Origin: Pithys albifrons albifrons
Lineage: Eukaryota > Chordata > Aves > Passeriformes > Thamnophilidae
Length of the DNA: 64,000 nucleotides
Direction: 5' to 3'
Assembly: GCF_047495875.1 (NCBI RefSeq)
Contig: NC_092480.1
Span: 3,286,001 to 3,350,000, forward strand
In this document: positions 11,029 to 21,990 of the stretch, in pieces
How positions within the stretch are numbered: the first letter of the stretch is position 1
Layout: each line of letters opens with the position of its first letter
Notes under the pieces: generated by a model
Seen by the model: the letters and a program-made list of their open reading frames with translations, nothing else
The model's database searches: none
What the model was told of the DNA's origin: nothing
Position numbers and translations under genes: made by a program

Positions 11029-14000
11029 TCAGGCATCCCGCCACACCGACCAGAGGATGCCCAGCGTGATGCTGTAGGCCAGGACGACTGCCAGGTACGC
11101 CCGGAACAGCAGGACATCCAACACGTAGCCCACCTGCAGCCATTCGTGGGCAACGTTGCGGAACTCCTCGCGTTTCTCCAGGAACTGGCGGATGGCCGTG
11201 GTCTCACGCAGGACCCCCTGAAGCACCGCTGAGCCCTCTGCCCAGCCAGCAAACGCCAGTGCAGGCCTTGTGCCCCCCACTGCCCCACTCTCCCGGGGAT
11301 CCTCGCAGCCATAGGGGGTCAGCTTGGCTGTGGGATCAAGAGAGGCAAGTGAGAAAAACCTCTTCAGATGGGGAGCTGGGATTTCTGCAAGTGAAGTGGG
11401 TACCCAGTTCACCATACCAACAGTGGCTACATAGATGTAGATGGATACATAGGATCTAGACCCCTTCAGTTCCCAGAAGCCCTCTCTGTGCAGCCCTTAC
11501 CTGTGCTGTCATTGCTCTCTGCCTGTCTAGAGATGTCTGAGCTCTGTGTCCTGCTTGGGCTCAATTTCTTCTTGTCCCGGATGCAGAGCAGGATGGTGGC
11601 CCGTTCCAGCAGCAGGTGCTTCACCCACTCAGGGACATGGGGCTGCAGGTCTTGCTTGTGCACCAGGCGCACGATCAGGATGGTCTCCGTCAGGCTGATG
11701 ACAAGCAGCGCCATGCACACCACAAAGTAGATGCCTGTGGAGGTGTCACTGAGGTGGGTGGCCTGCAAAGGCTCATGCAGAGAGCACAGGCCCGAGTGAG
11801 TGCTCCCTGCCCAGCTCTCAGGGCCCTGTGATCTCTGCTCAGGACTGCCATGGCACTTGGATGGGCAGATAGTGCTGCCATACCTATCAATGGGGTGCCA
11901 ACGGCAGTAGCTGGCAATGTGTCAGACACAATGATGAGGAAAACTGAGTAGCCCAGCAGGAGAGTGATCTTGAAAGAGACCCTCTCACCACTGTTGGGAG
12001 GCAGGTAGAAGCCCACAATGTCCATAACCATCAGGAAGATGCTGGGGAGCAGCAGGCTGACTGTGTAGAAGAGGGGGCGTCTCCTGATGACTACCTGCAG
12101 GACAGGGAGACAGGAAAGGCTCAGTGAAGGGTTGAAATGAGGCCTTGAGTTGGTGTGGCTCTTCACTAAGGCAGGTGAGGATGGTGGGAGGCACTAGGGT
12201 GAACTAGAGGAAGAGCCCAGAGCCAGGACCTTCCCATCTGCAGGCAGGAGTGCTGCAGCATGAAGACGTCACAGGGGTGGGAGCAAGACCCTTCCCTCGT
12301 GCCAAATTCCTGAGAAACACAGTGGCTGAAGGCTCTTACATAGAACTTCATCTCAGCATAGTAGTCACTGCTCTTGACACTGAACTCCTGGAACTGGGTG
12401 AGGACATAGAGCAGCTCCCACTCGCCCTGGTTCATGAAGACGCTCCGGTCGAACTTGACCAGCTCCGGCTGCCGCCACAGCGAGAGATTGATGTCACGAA
12501 CTGGGGGAGCAGAGAAGAGGTGAGGACGAAGGTGTGCCTTGCCCAAAGCGCTGACAACTGTCCACACCTCCACGCCGGGCTGGTTGCCTGCCCTCCCTGC
12601 ACGCTTCCCCGATCCACTGGGGCCATCTAGAGGGACGAGTTGTCTTCTGCACAGAGCTCCGGCCCGGCAGAAGTCCTGCCCGCTCCCCTGACCTCCCAGC
12701 CACGGGGATCCCAGAACTCACTGTGGTGCAACCAGCTGGTGAAAGTGAGCGAGCAGTTCTGGACGTCGAAGGGGAAGTTGTAGATGTCCAGGCTGCAGGC
12801 GGTCATCACTTGGATGGGTTTGAGGTTCTGCACCTCCCCGTGGTGGCTGACATAGACATAGGGGACGTGGGGGGCCTTTCCGACATCCACACTGTAAGAC
12901 ACGAGGGACAGAGTTGTGGGCTGGGGAGCTCTCTGGGCAGAGTTTCCTCCTGCTAAGTGATGTTTCAGGGGGCAACTGCCCAGGAGCAGAGAGTTCTACT
13001 TTTTTGCTTATACCCACACAGGCATTTCTGCCTGGCATTACCTCCCTCTGACTGCCTGGGCTACTGTCTTCTGCCAGTCCTAAAAGTGTCTGTATTATTG
13101 TCCCAGTGCCCTCATAAGCCATTGAGAACACCTTAAATGTTCCTTGAGTGGGAAGGACACTGGCTGGCTTCATGGGAAGGGCCAGCAGTTCTGCAGCTGC
13201 CCTTGCTTTGTGCTGCCTTCACAAAGCCTTTCTCTAGATATCTGGATCCCACCCCCAGCACGGCATGGGTAATTACCAGCAGTTGCAGTTAGCCAGCATT
13301 GGAAATGGCCCAACTGCCAAGCCGATCCCCATCTGCAGCTCCCCGTTGTGGGGAGGCTGCCAGCTCTGTGCCAGGAATACAAAGCATGGGATGGCACGTG
13401 CCTGCAGTGGGCAAGAGAGGTCCAGCCCCAGGCCATCTCCCCCCATGCTTTGGCCGCACTCACAACTCATTGATGAGGATGTCAGGCACCCAGATGCTCT
13501 CCATGGGGAGGGAGATTTGTGTCAGGTTGTCGAAACGAGCCGGGTCCCACCTGAGGAACTCATCTGTCCAGTGCTGGGAACAAGCAAGAGCAGACTTGAA
13601 GCACAAGGTCCCCTCCACCCTGCTAGCAATGTAGACTAGCACCAAGCAATCTTTCCCCCGTGAAAGGGAGGGAAGGCTCATCCTCCAGCTATCACAGCAT
13701 CCAACACTGCAAAACACAGAGCATGAAAACTGAGCCTCAAGGATCATGTGCTACAGAGGTCTCACCAGCCCCTGGGATGGGTTCACCCTCACTGCTCTCT
13801 TTCAGAGCTACACACCCTTCACACGGAAAAACCTGTCTTTTCTGGGGTCCTTGACCCCAGAGGAGCTGGCAAGGGAGGGGTGAGGGTTCACTGTCACTCA
13901 CCTGCCTGTACCAGATGTAGGTGGTCAGCACCTGGTTCTTCTCATCCTGTGGGAAGAAGAGGACATGATGTCAGAACAGGGGCACTGGCACTCCAGAAAA

Positions 14001-16168
14001 TGGGCAGAGCATGCCAGGATGCTGCTGCATGCCAGATGCCATTCCCCTCCCTGTGGACAGGATGGGAGCAGACAACTCACCACGCTGAGGATGGCGTAGA
14101 CCATTAGGTCAATGGCCACGTTAGTGGTCGTTCGCCAGTCCTGCACAGGCCGAGTGCCTTTCTGGTAGTGGGCCAGCAGGTAGTGGGACAGACGGTGCAG
14201 GGCAGGCTCAGAGGGCTCCGGTGTCCAGCCCCCATGCTGGCTACCTGCTAGCAGAGGGAGGGAGGGAGGCTGCTCACACTGGGGCAGCAGCTGCCATCGC
14301 CCTGGGGTGTGCCATGCACTGCAGGATGCTGCCAGCTGCCAGCCCTCCCTTACCAGTTGGGGTTCCCCATCCAAGTTAAATAGGAGCATCCTGAAGGGAA
14401 ACAAGCCTGGCCACCAGAACCACCACACATCACTGTTGTGCATGTGGTCAGCACTGTGACATTCCCCAGCCTCAGAGGGCACAACTGCCAGCCTCCACCT
14501 CTCTGGACAGGTGCCAGGACAGCAGCAGCAGGGGATCATGAGTGACCTGATGACCCCAGGTGCATTTCCTACTTCTCACTCCTTTCAGGGTGTTGCTTTG
14601 CTCAGCAGGTGGAGGCGGCAAAGGTTAGAGATAAAGCAGGATGCTAAATTAATTTATTAGGTACCTTGGTGTTGCTTCCTGTGGAAACAGTCCCTCGGCT
14701 GGTGCCGACAGCATCAATCAAGGGCAAATAGCCTGAGGCACCGTGTCCTCACTGCCAGGCAGCCGAACACCCAGCCAGGCCAGGGCAGCAGCGCTGCGCT
14801 TGTGGCTCTGCTCTGCAGCACGCCCAGCCCCGGAGTCCAATTCCCACGTAATGGAAGAGACTAATTGGAATAGATCTGCGGGAACTTGGGAAAAGCTGCT
14901 GGAAAGGAACTTTAATCTGTATTTTAAGCTAAAAAAAAGAAAAACCTGCAGCCTCAGCCTCTCTGATGTTGCACGCGACTGGTAATGCTGGGGAGCCGGG
15001 CGGGCACACAACCCTCACCCAGGCAGGCGTGAACCAACAGAGGCAGCAAGGGGGGGCCAGAGGCAGCAATTAGGGTGAGGGGAGGAAATACAGGCACTGC
15101 CATCATCACGGCTGGGGCCAAGTGGCCTTTCCTGCTGCAGCTGGTGGCAGCTGGCTCATGCTCACACTCCTCCTTGCACCCTCTCCACCTTGCACCCTCT
15201 CCTCTCCTCCTCCTCACACCCATGCCACCCAGCTCTGCACCTGGATGTTTTGGGAGGAGGGAAATGGCCTTGCAGAGAGAGGACTGGGCTGAGTTAACTC
15301 TCTATGCTCTTTGCCTCTGCTGTGGACACTGTGCTGGTCTGCCTGGCCCAAATTTCCACCAATGCAACTTGGCACAGCCTTGGCATATGAGGGTGTGTCT
15401 GCACAGCCCTTCTTGCCTCTGACCAGCATTGCCGGGATGAGAGTGTCATTGCTCCTACTCCTTTCCTGAAACCTTTGCTGTGCTAATGGTGGGAGAAGGT
15501 TTGGGATTTGGGAACGATGCCCTGGTGACAGGAGCTATGTGACACATCCAGAGACCTGAATCACCAACCTGCTGAATGCTTCCAGCTGTGCTGGTGCAAA
15601 ACAGCACAAGGATTTTTGTGCTATTTCCCAGGAAGGTTAAACGAGAAAACAGGAAAATAACAATGACAGTTGCAGAGCTGTCCAGTATCCTCCGCAAAAC
15701 CCAGACCCAGGTTATGAGGGATAGTGGGGAAAGCCCTTGATCAGGTGAGGGACTCAGGCAGCAGCTCCCAGGCAGTGGGGTACAGATAGGAGACTCCTGT
15801 GTCTCTCTCTGTCCTCAGGGCTGACTCTCAGAGTACTGAGAAGCCCCACACTGATGATCCCTCAGCGCAGAGCTGAGGTCAAATGCCACATTGCCTTGCT
15901 GCTTGTGCTACTCAGGCAGGATGCGCCTCTGGGCTCCACACTAGAGCTTTTCCGTGCTCCAGCTTCTCAACAGTATGAAGGCCTCCCTAAAAAGCAGCCT
16001 TTGCAATGCAGCACTGCTCAGGTTTTGGGAAGATGTTGCATCATGCCAGGTCCCTGCCCTGCCCCAGCTTCCCAGTCTTGCCCTCGGATCCCTTGCCTTA
16101 CCTGGGCTCTGCAGCATCAAGGCCAGCGGCAGCAGGGCCAGGAGCGCCCCAAGAGCAGCGGGAGTCAT
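11029..16168 (-). CDS. HTR3A: HTR3A, 5-hydroxytryptamine receptor 3A (complete, nine exons)
   Basis: Serotonin-gated cation channel of the Cys-loop family; the A subunit forms homopentamers. Exons in coding order: 16168-16102, 14244-14081, 13946-13902, 13573-13464, 12891-12722, 12500-12340, 12094-11884, 11734-11501 and 11327-11029. All have GT/AG borders and consistent phase, giving about 486 residues against 478 in human. Visible parts: a signal peptide (ALGALLALLPLALML); an extracellular domain with WTDEFLRW and WVPDILINEF; a 13-residue Cys-loop (CSLDIYNFPFDVQNC); M1 with IRRRPLFYTVSLLLP; M2 with SGERVSFKITLLLGYSVFL; M3 from IYFVVCMALLV; an intracellular loop; an MA-helix region (IRQFLEKREEF); and M4 ending LWSVWRDA. 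Exons 3-5 (45, 110 and 170 bp) match HTR3A sizes as I recall them. The match is clearly HTR3A rather than HTR3B. The start is the only ATG giving a signal peptide, and exon 1 splices in phase. Confidence 0.96.
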
Positions 16169-19100
16169 GGCTCTGCTGGCTCCAGCCGCTGCCGGCTCGG
16201 CGGAGGAGTGAGCGGAGCGGGGACGCAGGCGGCACTCGTGTGGCTTTCCCCCTGCCGTCGGGTTTTTGAGAACGCCCAGTTAATCTCGCAATCAGCCTCT
16301 CCCGCTGCATCAAGTTTCAGGCTGGGAGGATGCAAGAGGGGCCCACCCAGCCACCCCTCCCCTCCTCGCTGGTTGCCTCAGGGCTCTCCCATCTCCTGCC
16401 CAGGTGGCTGGCTGTGACAGAGTGGGTTTTGGGGTACAAGGATCATGCCAGTGTGCAGAAGGAGGTGGGGGACACAACCCGGGGGGAAAGGGTGCTACAG
16501 GTGCCAGGGCTGCTCCAGGAATTCCTCAGCAGTTGGAAAGATGCAGGAAACCTTCTGAGAGGTGGGGTTGAGGGGGGGGGTCTGTCTCAGGATGTGGTAC
16601 TGACACAGGGTGGGCTTCCATCAGCAGAGAAATGGGGGGTCTGGAGGTACCGGCCTCCCCTTCACACCCTGTGGTGGGTGGATCTGTCACACTGACAGCG
16701 AGCTGACAGACACAGGTGGCAGCAGCATGTGCTGCCAGCCCCTGCCTGGAGCTGCAGCTTTGCCTGACCCCTAGGACCTGCAGCAACACCAGAGTGTGTT
16801 TTCATTGCAGCAACTTGCACTTGCTGTAAATTTCAGTAAACAAAAGTGCTTCCTACGGGTTTTGATTTCCTCAAATATTTAACAACTTGAGGCAAAGACA
16901 AGCAAACACAAAACCACAAGCAAAGGCTAGTCTGGTAAGCCTGAGAGCCAAAAGGTACTTGGTGTCTGCCCATTCATGGGTGCCCTGCTCGGGCTACACT
17001 TTTGTCCCTCTGTGTCACAGCATTGTGGCCTTGGGCTGTGCAACATCCCCCTGGCTGGCAGGGGAGCCTCTCCCCGATTCCCCACCCCTATAATCTTCAG
17101 TATCCCTGTTTGTACAAGCAGCATTTGTGTGTGTTGCAGGTGCCCATGCCCCCACAAAGCTGCCAGCTGCTGGAAATGCTGGGGAGGCGGCGGGCAGGAA
17201 CCCGAGCCTGCGGCAGTGGCGTAGAGCAAATCACATCAGATGCCAGCATGGAGTCACTTAAACGAGGTAAGAATTAGTGTAGGGCCCTGATGAACTCCCC
17301 CTCGGCTGCCAACAGCGGTGTCAGGGAGAGAGCGAGAGCAGAGCTGGGGCTAATTTGATTTCTCGGCTCCGTTAGAGGCTGGCGAGTCACCTCCCAGGGA
17401 GCGCTGGCAGCTCGGAGCGCTCTCCTCTTATTGAATCTGGGTAATGAAAATCACGGGCAGCGCCGCGGCGGCGCTGGGGACCGCGCCCCGCTCTGCTCCC
17501 TCTCCCCCGGTCTCCTGTGTCCACAGCGGGCAGGATGCGGCCGAGGGGGCACGGACAGCTCCAGTGGAGCCTCTGCTGCAGCGTCATTAACTCTGAATTT
17601 TCTCCCTTGGGTTTTACGTCTTCATCTTAAAGAGATTTTAATGTAGTTCCTATCAGCCCTCTTGTTATCGGATATCTAATTAGCGTGATCTACTGTAGCC
17701 TCGCGTTACGCGCGCGCGCAGGGGGCTCTTGCGGGACATTTTGTGGGATGGCTGATATCAATCGGCTGCGCCCGGATCAGATTTACTTTCCGAAATGGCA
17801 TAATGGGATTTTATTAGCCCTGTAATCTGCTGCACGGTAATTGCTTTTCTGGGAATCGAAGTGCTCGGTGCCTGGGGCTTCCCACGGCTCAGCCCTGCGT
17901 CCTGCCCGGGCTTTGCTGAAGCCAGGCATGGCAGTGTCTCTGCCATGGGATGGAGGCTCAGGGCTCTTTCCTGCTGCCAGCAGGCTCTCTGGCTGGGCAA
18001 GCAGGTGCTTAACCCAGAGTTCAGGGACTGGGGAGAGCACAGGGGCATGGGCACAAGGTCCCCAAGATGTGATGGGACAAGTGATGGTCCAAACATGCCC
18101 TCACCCCAACCTGACCTCACCCCAAGCCCTGGGTGTGCAGCACTATGCACCATATGACCCTGGCAACTCCCACCCCATGCCATGGGATGTGCTGGGGGCT
18201 GCTGTGGCTGGGCTCTGCACAGCATGGGGGCTGCAGCCAGGCTGAGGACCACAGTAGGAATGATGATGGAGGCCACAGCTGCAGCACCTGATGATGTGAA
18301 GCGGGCAGGAGAGGGAAGCAGCCCTCCTCCGGGCTGCCAGGACTCGCCTTTCAGGGAGTGCTTGGAGCGTCAAAAGCAATAAAGCCTCAGCGAGGAGCCC
18401 TGGCAGCACGGCTGCTGCCGGCCCCGGCCCCATCACATACCCGAGGCCGCCCATTACAGAGCCTCACGCTCCCCGAATTGCATGTCTGCTATGATTTAAC
18501 ACTGTGAGACATGAAATAAACACTGCAGGCAGGCAGGGCTGACAGTGTGGGCTTGGCCAGGCTCACAGCATCCCCTGCTCTGGCACCAGGGGATGCAGGA
18601 CCCTCCTGTGAGGCAGTGGTCCTCAGGGATGCTCAAGCTCGCTGCATTCTCAGGGCACTGTGAGCAGTCAGGGGAACACACAGGGTCTCTCCTCTGGCAT
18701 CCACCTTGTGCAGCCCCAAGACTAAAGCAGAGACGAAATGCCAGGAGTGGCTGCTCAGTGTGGTGCTCTTGGATAACTTAATTCAGTTTAGGGATGCTGG
18801 TGGCTTTGACCTGGGGATGCAAACTGGGTAGCCCATGGAGGGGCCAAAAAATTGCTCATGGCAGGTACCAAGCCTATTCTCATCCCAGTGAAAGGGCCCA
18901 ATGCCTTTAAATCCCCCAGCAAAAGGAGGGGAGCTCATTCCTTTCAGTCCTCTCCTCCATTAGACACCCTTCAGGTGTTCACAATATTCTGCCACAGTTT
19001 CGTTGCCATTAAAGGCAGGTAATAATAAGTATGTGAAGGTATTTGGAGCCCATTGCTGTTAATGAAGGTGATCCAGCTCATCCCAAATGGGACAGCAGCC

Positions 19101-20925
19101 ACTCGTCACAGGGTCAGCACCATCCAGTCAGGCAGAAATTGCACGTACAGGAGACCTGACTGGTGTTTCATCTTGTATGGCTGTGTTTTTCTTTTTCCTT
19201 TTGTTTATTTTAAAGGAGACTCGTGCCAGAGGCTTGCTGGGCAGGAGAGAGATGGTGGGCTCCAGCACTGTTGTGGTTGAGTGCTGGTGCTGTGGGAGAG
19301 ACCCAAGGCAGGTGTGCACCAGGGATTGTACACCAGATGCTTTGATGCAAAAAACTCATGCCTGCCTTCCTCCCTCCTTCACCCAGATCTTCTCTGTGTC
19401 TGGAGTTCTTGGGAAATCTCTCCAGTCGGGAACCAACCTATGTTTTAATGCTGCCAGTTACAGCTGGGAATTTTTCTCTTCATTTTCTGGAGAAACTGAG
19501 GAAGATTTCAAGCAAATTGGAAAGGTTAGTTTTGGCCAAAAAGGCTATTAGTTTGTGGTTTAAAACACCTGGAAAAGTCTAGCAGCAAAGTCTCCTCCCT
19601 CTTGTTTCTGGTGGAATACAATGTGTGGAGGACTGTGGCAGTGCTGGAGAGGTTGGACAGTGCTGCACAGTGTGGGGACAGCCCTGGAGGGGACAGTGGC
19701 AGGAGACATTGTCCATTCTGGTTTTGGGTTTTATTCATTTTTAAAGCACCTACAATACAAATTGTTTCCTTTTGCTAAGTCTAGACAGTATGGAAAGCTC
19801 TCAGGACATGGAAGGAGTGGGGTGAGGGCATGTCTGCTGCTCTTTCTGTCTGAGGGTGTACAATCCCCCTGTAGTAAATTATTCTGCATGTAGCAGTGCT
19901 GTGACTGCACTTGACACTGCAAACAAATTGTTCTGCACCCTAATTAGTCACCACAGCATTAATCAGACAACTAAACATTAAACACAGCCTAAACAAACCT
20001 GGAGCTAAAAATACAGTGCTGAGTTAATCTTTGTAACTGGGATAGTGAGAATTTTTATGGTTAATACTTTTTTTAAGGTAGGGAAATCCTGGGGACCCTT
20101 CTCTGAGCAACTAAGCTGGGACAAAACACCGTTCCCTCAGCAACACATGCAGATCCCGGAGCAAAAATTCCAGTGCCAAGCATCACCTCCCTATCTGTCA
20201 CTATTAATATCCTGGCAGGCTCCCAAAATGGGTGGAATGTCTTACTTTGTTGCATTTAAACTTCACTGGGTGTCTTGTTTTTCCTTTTTGTATCAAAGAA
20301 ACTGGGTAACACTGCTGGATTCCTTATGAGCCCTGCTGCTTCCACCTCCTCACCTTCTCTCCTCCCCAGTTCTTCAGCAGGAGCACATGTGAGAAACCAG
20401 GGAGCTGAGGCAATGCCAGAACAGCCCACATTGAGATTCCCACACCTCTTCCAAAACAAAAGGTGAGGGATGCTCTGTGACTGCCCAGGAAAAACTCAGG
20501 TGTAGGAGATGCCCACCCAGCCAGAAAAGAACATTTTGGGCAGGCAATGGGCAACAAGGGTATGGCTGTGGCACTGTCTGACCCTGTTACGCTCTCCCTC
20601 CTGCAGTGACACAGCTCCATTGGGAACACCAAAGCCAGCAATGCCACGGCCACAGAGGCTTCGGTGCCCGTGGGGGGCAAACTCAGGCTGGTGATGGCAA
20701 GGGCCACATTCCTGATGATGCAGGATGATGCCTGGGCCAGGACAGGGGGACAGGTGTCAGATGCAGCTTGGACCAAAGTGGGAAAAACAGCCTTTTCTTA
20801 TTATTGTTGTAATTAAAAGAAAATAATTCACTTTTATGTGTCCAGAGGGGCACAGGGGCTGCTGGGGTAGGGAGCAGGGAGAACGGCACCCGTGGCTAGG
20901 GGATGCTTGGGGGCTGCTTGGGGAG
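16169..20925. other. Intergenic region between divergent HTR3A and USP28; no HTR3B seen
   Basis: About 4.8 kb with no exon I can support on either strand. In human, HTR3B lies between HTR3A and USP28; here no Cys-loop, M2 or M3 coding signature is visible. About 16170-16260 is GC-rich and probably the HTR3A promoter. About 17590-17860 looks like non-coding conserved DNA. The rest is unremarkable single-copy sequence. Confidence 0.6.
17590..17860. promoter_or_regulatory. Candidate conserved non-coding block
   Basis: Repeat-free stretch with GATATCTAATTAGCG, TGATATCAATCGG, GGCATAATGGG and ATTTTATTAG cores, retained CpGs and a CGCGCGCGC run. It is unlike the flanking sequence. A regulatory role for HTR3A or USP28 is inferred from composition only. 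Confidence 0.3.
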
Positions 20926-20927
20926 GA

Positions 20928-21537
20928 ACGTGGCTGGACACACGGATGGACACAGACAGACACATGGACACATGGTCGGACAGATGGACACACGGACATA
21001 TGGCTGGAGGCATGGACACTCAGACACATAGCTGGACACACGGATGCACAGACAGATAGACACATGGACACACGGCTGGACACACAGATGGATAGACATA
21101 TGGACATACAGATGGATGGACACACGGACACATGGATTGATGGACACATGGACACACGGACCCACGGATGGATGGGCACACGGACACATGGCCGGGCACA
21201 CGGACACATGGATGGACGGACACACGGACACACGGCCGGACACACAGATGGATGGACACACGGATAGACACACGGATGAATGGACACACGGCCGGACGCT
21301 CGGACACAGGGATGGATGGACACACGGATGAACGGACCCACGGACCCACGGTCGGACACACGGACACAGGGATGGACGGACACACGGACACACGGACGGA
21401 CACACGGACACAGGGATGGACGGACACACGGACACGCGGCCGGACACACGGACACAGGGATGGACGGACACACGGACACATGGCCGGGCACACGGACACA
21501 TGGATGGACGGACACACGGACACGCGGCCGGGCTATC
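20928..21537 (+). repeat. ~600-bp minisatellite (GGACACACGGACAC-type) at the USP28 promoter
   Basis: Degenerate tandem array built from GGACACACGGACACA and GGATGGAC modules, with higher-order units of about 24-36 bp. It becomes more regular and more CpG-rich towards the right end. It stops about 80 bases before the USP28 start codon, so it occupies the promoter or 5' UTR. Long open frames on both strands through it are artefacts of the period. Confidence 0.9.
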
Positions 21538-21990
21538 GGACGGGGCGGCGCGGTCGGATACCGGGCTGGCCGCGCGTGCGCGCTGTGCGGCGACGGCGCC
21601 GCTGCCGGCGGGCCCATGACGGGCGAGCTGCGGGCCCGGGGAGGCGGCGGCGGCGGCGGCGGCGGAGGGGTGAGACCGGGGAAACACCGGGGGGAGACCT
21701 GGGGGGAGACCTGGGGGGCGGGAGGGGGGCGGTGACTCCGCGCGGGGCCCATCCCGGCCCGGCTCTCCCGCCCCGCTCCGCCCCCAGCCCGCCGCGCTGC
21801 CCCGGCCCACCCGGCCACAACGGGCCCGATCCGCGCGTGTTGTGCCGTTGCGGTAACGGGCCCCGAGCAGCGGCCGGGCCTCGGGCACTGCTGCTCTGCA
21901 GGCGGCGGGAACGCCGCTGAACGACATCTCCCGGGGCTCCGTAGCAAAACTGTTGCGCCCGAACTTCGGAGCGCTGCCCGCTTTGTCCCG
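21538..21990. promoter_or_regulatory. USP28: CpG-rich promoter of USP28
   Basis: Very GC- and CpG-dense block surrounding the proposed first coding exon, typical of a housekeeping-type CpG-island promoter. No TATA box is evident. Its left edge merges directly into the minisatellite. Confidence 0.65.

Noticed and set aside
10653..11415. Overlapping 219- and 128-residue minus-strand frames as separate genes
   Set aside because: The second contains the HTR3A terminal exon; the rest is its 3' UTR and intron read-through.
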